Below, piece by piece: positions 34,450-49,844 of a stretch of 64,000 bases of DNA (the first letter of the stretch is position 1; every line of letters starts with the position of its first letter). The stretch is taken from assembly GCA_037447655.1 (NCBI GenBank), contig JBBHKE010002217.1:212950-276949 (forward strand). Reading direction: 5' to 3'. This DNA is from Zygnema cylindricum. Lineage: Eukaryota > Streptophyta > Zygnematophyceae > Zygnematales > Zygnemataceae. Below the pieces are notes generated by a model. That model was not told the DNA's origin, ran no database searches, and saw only the letters and a program-made list of their open reading frames with translations. The position numbers and the translations under genes were made by a program.

Positions 34450-35570
34450 AATGTGTAGGTTTAACGTGAGTAATGAAAATAAGAATGCTTACTATATTGG
34501 TGTTTCGAACTTGATGATTTGGCATAAGCGGTTAGGACATGTGCATTTTGATAGGCTAAGGGAGATGAAGAGAATTGATATAGTAGAAGGCAACCAGAGA
34601 ATTGATATAGTAGAAGGCATCCAGTTTGGGAATAATGAAATGATGGATGATTGTAGTGGCTGTGCCCAAGGGAAGGCTCACAGACAACCTTTCCCTTAAA
34701 CTGCCATATATAAAGGTAAGAAAATGCTAGATCTGGTTCACACAGATATTTGGGGACCAGCAAAAGTCCCTTCGATTGGAGGTAAGAGATTTATAATGAC
34801 AATAAGTGATGAGTAGTCTAGATACTCTAGAGTCTATTTCCTAAAAACAAAGACTGAAACACCAACTTACTTCAAATAATATAAAGCCTGGAGTGAGAAG
34901 TTGCATGGAACACCTATTAAGAGAATAAAGAGTGATAATGGGGAGAATATACCTCTAACAAGTTTTAAGAAAACTTGAAAAATGAGGGAGTTAAGCATCA
35001 CAAAACTCTAGCATATAATCTAAAACATTTTGGGGTGGCTGAGAGGTTAAACGAGACTCTAGCAGATAACATATGTAGTATGTTGGTCGACAAGAAGATA
35101 GGAAAAAGGTTTTGGGAAGAAGCCATGAACTGTGCTAACTACATTGAAGGAAAGAGTCTTTACCTCAGCCATGAAACGAATGACACCTTATGAGAGATGG
35201 GTTGGAAGGAAACCAAATATTTCTCACCAGAAAGTATTCGGTAGTCAAGTTTATAGTCTTGACACTGATAAGAAAAGTGGAAACTAGATGCTAAGGGGAA
35301 ACTGGGATATTTTGTTGGATATGATGTGGATGTCAACGGATATAGAGTTTATGACTTAGCTAAACAAGATATCATTATGGTAAAACACTCAGTTTTCATG
35401 GATGAAGGGAATTCATTTGATCCCTTCAAATACACCAAAAAGATAAAAATCAATTTTGAGTTTGAGAGTGAGGAGGACTCGGACCTTCTCGGAAGGGACA
35501 TGAGTGAGAAAGTGATTGCCGGTTCAAGGGAGGTTTAAGATTAAGGAGATATACCCGAATCTACCTATAT
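34450..35570 (+). pseudogene. Copia D integrase
   Basis: LMIWHKRLGHVHFDRLREMK, DDCSGCAQGKAHRQPFP, VHTDIWGPA, SDNGEN and the FGSQVYSLDTDKK-like end are visible. Several stops (34698, 34815, 34878) and a frameshift near 34950 disrupt it. A 27-bp direct tandem duplication near 34570-34623 repeats RIDIVEG(N/I)Q in the zinc-binding region. Confidence 0.8.
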
Positions 35571-35799
35571 CTCTATGCACTCCGAGGAGACAAAGGAGGA
35601 GGAGCCGGAACCGACTTCCATCGATAGGGGAGCCGATGAAACAGTGAGGAGGAACCCGACACTTCCCTCCATTCCAGCTTTAGACTTTGAGGGTGGACAA
35701 AGAAAAAGCAAAAGGCTAGAAGAAAAATAGGCTGCTCACAAGGTAATTAAACTGTCCCACCTGATGAGTCTAAGTCATACTCGGATGGAAACAACAGTC

Positions 35800-36694
35800 C
35801 GGAGAAAGACAAATGGGTTAGAGCCATAAATGATGAGATGGCCTCCATCATGGAAGCGAATACTAAGGAACTGGTGGATTGTCCTCCTGACAGAAAAAAC
35901 CGATTGGGTGCAAATTGGTGTTTAAACTGAAACTGAACCCAAATATTATCATTGAGAGATATAAGGCTCGGTTGGTGGCAAAGGGGTTCACCCAAAAAGA
36001 AAGAATAGATTATGAGGAGACTTTTGCTCCGGTGGTTCGTTTCCAATCAATAAGGATTCTCCTCAATATAGCGGCAGCAGAAGACATGGAAATACATCAA
36101 ATGGATATTAAGACCGCCTTCCTCAATGGTGAGCTGGAGGAAAAAATATTCATGCGGCAACCAGAGGGGTTTGTAGAGGAAGTTGAAGAGAGCAAAGTGT
36201 GCAGACTCATAAAGTCCTTATATGGACTGAAGCAGGCTCCCAGACAATGTAATACGAGACTAGATGAGTTTCTCAAAGGTCTAGGATATATCAGAAACAT
36301 TTCCGACCATTATACTTATATGTTTGAGGATGAGAATGGTGTTATTTTCATTGCAATTTATATGGATGATTTGTTGGTGTTAAGTAAGTCTATGGTAAAG
36401 ATCAATAAGCTCAAGAAATATCTTAGAAGCAGATTTGACATGAAGGATTTAGGGGAGGCAATATACATTTTGGGAATTCAAATGGAAAGAGATAGGGGGA
36501 AATGGATTACCAGACTTACTCAGAAAGAAGCAATAGGAAATATGCTTGTGAAATTCCAAATGGAAAAGGCAAACAGTTGTACCACTCCCTTGGACTTGAA
36601 GAAAGTAAGTGATGGGAGTATAGAAAGAGGAGTGATAGTCTTAGATGATCAGATGAGTCCAAAAGAAAGACAGTTTATGAAGTCCATTCCTTAG
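35800..36694 (+). pseudogene. Copia D reverse transcriptase, largely open
   Basis: From 35915 a 259-codon open frame carries [69 protein letters not shown] and the active site YMDDLLV. It is the best-preserved RT here. Upstream [10 protein letters not shown] lies in another frame, and a TAG at 36692 separates it from RNase H, so the polyprotein is broken. Confidence 0.9.
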
Positions 36695-37373
36695 AGGCAA
36701 GTTGTAGGAAGCTTAATCTACTTTATAAACTGTACTAGACCAGACATAGCAGCAACAGTTGGAGTCCTCAGTAGGAGTCTTAATGATCCTAAGAAGAGAG
36801 ATTGGGAGGCAGCTGAGAGAGTCATGAGATATCTGGTGGGAACCAGGGATTTATAGTTGCATTTGGGAGGGGAGCACACTGACATCACCACTTCAAGTGA
36901 TGCTAGTTATCCGGATGCACCTATGAGAAGATGCACTTTTGGGTATGTGTTGTATGTGGGGGAAGGTGCTTGGTGTTGGAGTAGCAAGCAACAAAAGGTG
37001 GTTGCTCAATCTACTATGGAGGCTCAGTACATGGCCTCTTGTTCTGTTGTGAAAGAGTTGATGTAGGTTAAGTCATCATTGCAAGAACTGTGGTATATGA
37101 TAAAGGGAGTGCATATAATGTTTTGTGATAATCACGCTGCGATTGTGAGTACAGCCAATCCAGAACATCATTTAAAGGCTAGACATATGCACATAGGATT
37201 AAGTTTTGTGAGGGAAAAGGTCGAAAACAAAATTGTGAATCTTTTGTTTAGGAGTGATGGGGAAATGGTGGCTAATATGATCACCAAACCAGTGCCCTCT
37301 CCCAAGTTAAAATACTATAGAGAAAAATGTGGATTAAAGGAGAAATTGAAATTAGACTAGAAAATAAAAGGAG
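36695..37373 (+). pseudogene. Copia D RNase H and polypurine tract
   Basis: QVVGSLIYFINCTRPDIAAT, SSDASYPDAPMRRCTFGYVL, CWSSKQQKVVAQSTMEAQY and RHMHIGLSFVREKVENKI align with copia B. Stops at about 36854 and 37063 interrupt it. The C-terminal tail KYYREKCGLKEKLKLD ends at 37358, 15 bp before the LTR start. Confidence 0.85.
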
Positions 37374-37400
37374 TGTAGAAATCACCAGATTTACAAGGTA
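37374..37400 (+). mobile_element. Start of the 3' LTR of copia D
   Basis: TGTAGAAATCACCAGATTT follows the polypurine tract; similarity to an LTR stops after about 27 bp, where inverted gag sequence begins. Confidence 0.7.
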
Positions 37401-37621
37401 TTCTATCTCTCCATCCGTTGTCTCCTCCATTAAAGATGGATCTTCTTTTTGGTGAATCTGCTTCCTCCAAACCTTGGAGGGATGCCAAGATTTTAAAGAC
37501 GCCCCACTCATCCACTCACTATCCCCCAAAACCTTTTCTCGCATAGAGCTCCTGTCATCATACATTCCCACTGTATGAAGCCAGTTCCATTAAAGATGGG
37601 TACCCTAGAGGGTGGGCCCAT
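37395..37621 (-). pseudogene. Inverted copia gag start
   Basis: On the minus strand, MGPPSRVPIFNGTGF, WECMMTGALCEKRFWGIV align with the gag start of element C. The ATG (37621) again lies four bases after an LTR end (37626). It stops at the junction with the D LTR fragment. Confidence 0.75.
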
Positions 37622-37625
37622 AAAT

Positions 37626-38663
37626 TGTAACTCTGAGACCTCCATAGGTTCTCAAAATGACCAGCTCACACGAAACCTCTAGGATAACCCTGACCCCTTT
37701 GTGTTTCAGAAAAAATAACTGCCAACCTGGCAGAGACAAACTCTGACCACCTTCACCCTTGTGAAGGTAAGACTCTCTTGAGTCGATAGCAAAAAAATAT
37801 CTGAATTTGCTCACCTGAGCATTAAGTTATGGTGGGTCAATGTTGACCTTTTGTCCAGGAGCTCTCTAGGAGAGAGGATCATATCTCTTCAAATTTTCTA
37901 AGTCCTATCCCTCTGTAAAACTCTATCTAATGACGTGCGGTACCAATAAAAACATTGTCGTACAGAAAGGTACAGGTGCCGATGTACTTTTTGTACGGAC
38001 ATTGTACGATATCGTGAAATCGTCGACACATGTCATATAGGGATTCGCTCTGTAATCCCCAGAGATGTCGCGATCCAATGCGGTTGTTCCACGTGTCAGT
38101 CGATATGGCGGTGACCGCAAATCGCCAAAATCAAATTCCGCGATCTCGGCATCATTCGCGGTCGTCTTATCAAACCGGATTTCAATCTTAGCCGTAATAA
38201 ATATTTGCGCGGTATTTGTTTCAAGTTTGAAACAAATGCGAGATACATGTTTCAAAATCTTTCGTACTCCGTACAATGCAAATTGAATCTATGTCCTACG
38301 ATTCCGTTATATGAACTAATCTACATGGTTACATTTAAATACCTATCAAACCTTATATCGTATATCGCTATATTTAGACCAAATATTTAAAGCTACTAGC
38401 TACCGGTAACTTTGCCAGACGACAGGTCCCGGGATCAAACCCTGGACTTGTCAAGGTCTATTTAAGTAAAACTACCAACCTCCTGTCTGCCTCCATTTGG
38501 ATAGCTTAGGCAGCCATGGCTCTAGCTCCCTCTCCAACTCCCAGTGACTGCGACAAGTGTGGGAGTTGAGGAGAAGAGTTAGAGGCAGACAACCTCTACT
38601 CTGTTTTTGCATTTTACCTTTTACAAAACCTAGAAAATTCTAAAAGTACAATTAATTTCTACA
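37626..38663 (-). mobile_element. Inverted copia 5' LTR, 1038 bp
   Basis: On the minus strand it runs TGTAGAAATTAATTG...GAGTTACA. It shares with the other LTRs the sequence around TTATGG.GGGTCA and the GTACAATG motif, and feeds directly into the inverted gag start. It is more diverged than LTRs A and B. Confidence 0.75.
38390..38455 (+). other. tRNA-like block in the inverted LTR (antisense to it)
   Basis: TAGCTACCGGTAA resembles an A box, and GGTCCCGGGATCAAACCCTGG holds a T-arm-like hairpin (CCGGG/CCTGG) with B-box bases ATCAAACCC. Because the LTR is on the minus strand, this is again antisense, at offset about 210-275. Confidence 0.45.
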
Positions 38664-39270
38664 GTAGAGAGAAGTGTGGACTAAAAGAAAAGTTAAAATT
38701 AGAATAGAAAATAAGGGGAGTGTTGAAATTACTAGATTTGTAAAGTATTTTCTAGGTCTGAATAGGTTAGTGAAAACAGAAAAGAAAAGCACATTCAGTT
38801 TGCATCCACCTCCTCCCTCTACCCCCCATAATTGTTATTGTTATTATAGGAAAGAGAGGGTGGTGGAGCCATGGCTGCCTTGGCTCCTTGGGCAGGTCAG
38901 AAAGAGTGACATAAGTCACATCTAACAAAAAGGTTGAGTACGCACGAAACAAATGTACCGGACATTTGCTTTAAAGGGCTAGTATTAAAAGTTGGTTTGG
39001 ATCCGATGACACACATCATCGCCGAGATCCGCAAATGGTCGCTTTGGCGGTTTTCAGGTGTGACATGATGGGGCGCCACGTGGCAAGATAGGATTGGGAA
39101 GCGAGAATCCCGGTAGCACGAGGACAAGTTTGAAGGAGACAGACGTCCACTCTATGGCCTTATGGTACACATGCTCTATAGAAAAGACATGGGCCACAGT
39201 ACGTTTGTGTACTTTATAGTTCTCTGATTGGTTCGTACATCAGTAGATATGGGTTGTTTGCTCGTCAACA
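38664..39270 (+). mobile_element. Another copia tail and LTR start (E)
   Basis: REKCGLKEKLKLE plus a stop, a purine tract AGAAAATAAGGGGAG and TGTTGAAATTACTAG at 38721 repeat the pol end-LTR junction of D. LTR-like sequence (GGCGCCACGTGGCA, GTACGTTTGTGTAC) extends to about 39270; its right end is unclear. Confidence 0.6.
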
Positions 39271-40095
39271 AGCTAGCCTCCCAATTTCGAGTGGCGATTT
39301 AGGTTTGATTAACGTCATCAACATTGCGCCAGCGATACATTCAAATAGTTGGGCTTTAGTGGCGCCAACCCTCGTTTTACCGTTGATGATGTCTCTATTC
39401 TAGCTTAGGCTGTCAATAAGGTGGCGGAAGGTTTTCTACCATTACTATAAGCCCTCCTCTTGCCTAATACACTAATTCCTCCCCCGCTCAAAGCCAAGTC
39501 CCACTTTTCGAATCACATTGCTGACACTCACTTTCAATTACATAAACGCATATTTAAAAAAGTAGATGTCGTTAAATTGTGGAACCCCTTAGAAGCATTA
39601 CCTTCGCGTTCTCGTTTGCATTCGTGTTTCCGGCTTGGGGCTAGTGTGTGGCCAAAAGTCAAACCTATATTTTTTTACTCTCTCTTTATTGTCCGTCTAG
39701 ATTGCATCTACTTTACGCTTATGTTTAGGTTTGCCTCACCTGTCGTTTTTAAAACGGACCCATTTTGTTTGCAACCAACCTATTCACGGTGAACGAATAC
39801 ATTTACTTCGTTGATCATATGGTGGGGAACATGCTGCAACGTATGATTTGGTGTGAGATGTGATTTTGCCGCTGGAGGTGAGTTAAATAGCACCGTCAAA
39901 TGAGAGTTTTTTCATACCAATCCTCCCCAGTCCTAGTCTACGGATTTTCAGAGCCCTTGGGTTGACTTGGTTTTTCTCCATGGTGTTGGGAGGACCCTTG
40001 GTGACGTGGTCGTTACGAATTCGATTGAGACGCACATTTCATCTCGCGTGACATGAATCTTAGGGAAGATCTCCCCTCCACTAACAAGAGGATTT
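39271..40095. other. Unassigned, no gene recognised
   Basis: An open frame of 110 codons on the plus strand (39460-39792) has no domain I know and no matching splice context. I do not call it a gene. Confidence 0.4.
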
Positions 40096-40099
40096 TTTT

Positions 40100-40282
40100 T
40101 ATATATTACCTGACGTCACATTGATATATCGGGATAAAAATGTATCGAATTATCAACCGATATATCGACTCAATATTGCGTTATCAAGCTTCTCGATATA
40201 TCGGAGCGATGTATCAATTATGGGGTATTTTAAACTAGGTAGGTATCAAATATGTGAAATGGACCTTCGATACACAACAGTA
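40100..40282. mobile_element. hAT-like element, right end fragment
   Basis: GATATATCG-rich sequence ending CGATACACAACAGTA resembles the right end of the hAT-like family. No left end or target duplication found. A 40-bp mariner-type MITE right end (GGCACCGATATAGCGCTAT) follows at about 40343-40386. Confidence 0.5.
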
Positions 40283-40511
40283 GATTATAAAGGAATAAAT
40301 TGTGTTATCGAGTTTATTCTAGGTTCAATGGTTATAAATTAAGGGCACCGATATAGCGCTATAAACACCGCTAGCGATCCATCATGTACCGTACCTTTAA
40401 AAAGTTCTAACGAAGTACACAAAAATTATGAAATCAAATGTACAAGTTTTGGTGATATGTTGGTATCGAACTCGATATAATTGGATAATGGACGATACCT
40501 CTTACCTCTAG

Positions 40512-41765
40512 CTGAGGTCTCAAACGGTCAACCGAAACCGTGACCGACCGTTAACTGACCGCCCGCGCCGTATCCGGAAAGGATTCGGTTGCCAAATTAT
40601 GGGGGCTCGGCAATGGCGGTCGGTTGATTCACCAAAAAAAAAAAAAGTCAAGCAAAAAACGAAAAAAAAAGAAAATTTTGTACTGTCCATACAATCCAAC
40701 ATTATTGGACTTTGTACTCTTTGATATCGTGGAAGTACGTGACATCATAATTAGCGTCGCAAATCTGACACGGTATTAACTCTTCATTTCGCAAATCTTA
40801 GGGATCGCGACAAATCGTAATTATTGGCTTATTGATAGGTCGTGAAAAACTAAGATTTTTTTTGTACTTTTTGGTTACGGGCGGGTACGGTTAGTCGCGA
40901 GAAATCGAGTTTTGGTTAACTTTTATTTTCTTAAACGCTGGTTGGTTAACGGTTAATAATTTCGAGCGTGACATAACCCGGTAATGCATCGGTTACTCAG
41001 ATTTTTGAAAAAAAAAAACGGTCCGTTTCGGTTATGTAAAATTTTGACTTTTGCGACCTTTGACCTCCAGGATTTATCAATTATCGGAAACCCTTCAAAA
41101 AACTACACTACATATTTAAAATTGGCAAATCGCCAAATCTTGTTCGATCCGCAACACTGAATTCAGGTGTGAAACCCCCATAAGGCTACAACCCTACAAA
41201 GGTCGCAAATGTCCAAGTTTTACATACCCGAAACCGACCGTTTTTTCTTTTTCAAAATCTGAGTAGCCGACGCTTGACCGGGTTATGTCACGCTCCAAAA
41301 TTGTTAACTGTTAACCGACCGGCGTTCACAAAAATAAAAGTTAACCAAAACTCGATTTCTTGCGACTAACTGTACCTGTCCGTAACCGAAAAAAAAACAA
41401 AAAAAAAACTTTGTTTTACACGACGTATCAATAAGCCAATAATTACAATTTGTCGCGTTCCCTAATTTTTGTGAAATGAAGTGTTACTATCGTATCAGAT
41501 TTGCGACACTAATCATGATGTCACGTACTTCCACGATACTAAAGAGTACAAAGCACAATAATGTTGGATTGTATGGACAGTACAAAATTTTCATTTTTTT
41601 CTGTTTTTTGCTTGACCGACCGTTACCGACTTTTTTTTTTTCCTGGTGAATCAACCGACCGCGACCGCCCAGCCCCCAAAATTTGGCAACCGAATCCGTT
41701 CTAGGTCCGGTGCGGGCGGTCGGTTAACGGTCAGTCACGGTTTCGGTTTATCGTTGCGACCTCTG
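40512..41765. mobile_element. Foldback element, 1254 bp, arms ~620 bp
   Basis: The whole unit is an imperfect palindrome centred near 41138. The left end reads CTGAGGTCTCAAACGG, the right end inverted CAGAGGTCGCAACG; the arms share AAACCGAAACCGTGAC, CAATCCAACATTATTGGA/GT and GTACGTGACATCAT among many blocks. CAGAGGT..CAA ends are seen in plant hAT elements. Flanking 8-mers do not match well, so the target duplication is lost or the edges are off by a few bases. Confidence 0.8.
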
Positions 41766-42119
41766 CCCTACAATACTGTACTGAATCTTGTGTTTTTAGG
41801 AGTGAAGGTCGCGTGTGAAAGGGTCCACATCGCCTTTCACTCCTTTCACTCCAATTTCTCTTTACGATGCCTTGCGCCGTGCTGCGCGTCGCAAGTATAA
41901 GTATGTTTAGGGTTTTTTTCTCATTCGTGTTTTTTTATTGAAAAAAAAGCACAACCAACAACCCTTAACTGTACAGTAGAAGTCTATAACCTTAAACATT
42001 ATTATTAAATTTGTTTGAATATATTGCTACCCCTCACCTTTCGATAACCGATACATCGGTATCGGTTATAATGCGACGGGTATTTACCCGATACAAATTA
42101 CTAATACGACTATTACGAC
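41766..42119. other. Intergenic with a hAT-like right-end remnant
   Basis: CCTCACCTTTCGATAACCG and ATCGGTATCGGTTATAATG near 42034-42075 resemble the subterminal part of the hAT-like elements. No gene. Confidence 0.45.
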
Positions 42120-43518
42120 TAGTGTTGGGTATCGGGTAATTTCATGCCGCGATAATTTTGATATTCGATATATCGAATATCGATTGAGCAAACTTCTCGA
42201 TATATCGTACCGAGACCAACAAAAATTATCGCGATATATAGTATTTTTTAAATTTAATATTTTATATAATATGTTATTTTAGCGATGAAGACAAACTGGT
42301 TGATACGCGACGTACGACGTGATTTTTGTTCCGTGACTTAAAGGTAGACGCCGCAAAATGTAACCGACATAAAAGTAATAAATCCGTAATTCATATTATT
42401 AATTATTTAGGATGTAGAGATTTCACATACGAAAAGGTCACACTAATTAAGTCAAAGTATAATCTGAAAAAAAAAATGCAGACTGTTCTTTTCATGCTTT
42501 CAGGCAAGAATACCTACCAATCTGTAGATAGGTAGCCATTACGGCTTATCCGCTTCCAGCGACTAATATTATAGAAAGGTTACACTTTTAGTTTTCTCCA
42601 TGGATTCCTAAGGGATGGGAGGTGAAGAGGATAATGACACTGAAATGCTTCCGAATATTTACTACCAGCTGCAGCAGCATTAGGGTCAAGTTCCATCAGT
42701 CGTTTCTGTAATCGTACGGCCAACTCTACGGGTCGGGTTAATTGAGTCGATGTTCCGTGACGAAGAGTCTGTAATCCACGTGTTATTCATTGAGTGGCAC
42801 CACGTAGGTTTTGACCAGATATTGAAAATCTTTTAAAAAACTTCATGTCGACAAATTTCACTTCAAATCTTTAATTGCGTAGAATGTACCTGCGCACCAA
42901 GTCATAATACGACAAAACTTTTGTACTTTCTACAAGCGCCATTCTTTTACGCCAACTCATTTTTTAGGGTTCTTTTTTTCGAACATGACGAAAATCCTTT
43001 GCAGGAAATAGCGTGACTAAAGAAATTGCGCGACGAAAGACCGTTTCGAGATTACTTTTTTAATTTTCAGTTGCATTTTGAAACGTACATACCATGTGCA
43101 AATTTAGTCAATTTTCGTTGGTTTTCCATCTTGACACGTAGCTTATTCGTCCAGCGTGTCACGATTTTTTTTTTTTTCTGTATCTGCCAACCCACCTCTT
43201 ATAGGTACGTTGGCAGCTACAGAGAAAAATGAAGCGGACGCCTCGCGGATGAACATCTGACGGTCAGTATTACCTCCAAGACCTTCGGAGAGTATTGGCA
43301 AGATTCTCTTTAATGTTATTTCGCGTATAAAAACAAAGTAAGCGGTACAAATTGGTAGGGTTGTCGCGTATTTCGTTTTAAAAAGCCTTGATATATAGAC
43401 AATACGATATATCGCGATATTTAGCTTTTCAATATATCGAGGCGATATATCGATTATCGGGTAGCTGAAATTCGATATATATCGAGTATCGGCAAATGGT
43501 CATCGATACCTAACACTA
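42120..43518. mobile_element. hAT-like non-autonomous element, 1399 bp
   Basis: TIRs TAGTGTTGGGTATCGG and, inverted, CGATACCTAACACTA are flanked by a perfect 8-bp duplication ATTACGAC (42112-42119, 43519-43526) that fits the hAT consensus NTNNNNAN. Subterminal GATATATCG repeats are present at both ends. No transposase. Its right edge lies about 150 bp upstream of the mS41 start codon. Confidence 0.9.
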
Positions 43519-43548
43519 ATTACGACTATTTCGACTTACCCTAAACCA

Positions 43549-43561
43549 GAAACCCTAAACG
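43549..43561 (+). promoter_or_regulatory. Telo-box upstream of mS41
   Basis: GAAACCCTAAACGC about 105 bp upstream of the mS41 ATG contains the plant telo-box AAACCCTAA, known from ribosomal protein promoters; it fits a gene for the mitochondrial ribosome. A pyrimidine-rich leader (43600-43662) follows. Confidence 0.5.
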
Positions 43562-43665
43562 CTTGCAGTCCCAAAACGAATCTCCGTACTTCTCGTTGCC
43601 CTCTTCTTTCCCTAATCTTCCCTCTCTATTCTCTCCGCTCTCCTTTTTTTTTCTTTTTTTTTAGC

Positions 43666-49532
<5,867 letters not shown>

Positions 49533-49844
49533 ATTTTTTCGATTTAACAAATTCGTCAATGAGTTGATTTGTTGGACACCTCAAGTTGACAAAAAAAGGA
49601 AAATTTTGTGACAATCGACAACCTTTTTGTTGTTTTAAAGGACGTGAGTTGTACAAAGAAGCAGATCAGTAAGTTTTTTTTTTTTTGGGTTATGTCAAGA
49701 GAAATTCAGGAAGCCAGAATTTGAGACAGATTTGAAGTTGTGAAACCTACCATTGTGATTTCTTTCTTTAACAAAGCCACTTCTCCTCCTCGTTCTCCTT
49801 CTCCTTCGACTCCTTTTTTTTGCATTTTTCGTTTTCTGTTCAAA

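Larger units (their letters stand above)
34223..37373 (+). mobile_element. Copia element D, internal region
   Basis: Copia pol in the usual order without gag and with only a decayed protease end (FGDEVYF.ADEGSQGM near 34410-34455). It continues directly from the 3' LTR of B, suggesting an LTR-int-LTR-int tandem made by recombination. It ends with the purine tract AAAATAAAAGGAG and an LTR start at 37374. Confidence 0.75.

Noticed and set aside
39460-39792. 110-codon ORF as a gene
   Set aside because: No recognised domain, no splice context and surrounding transposon debris; length is within chance for this composition.
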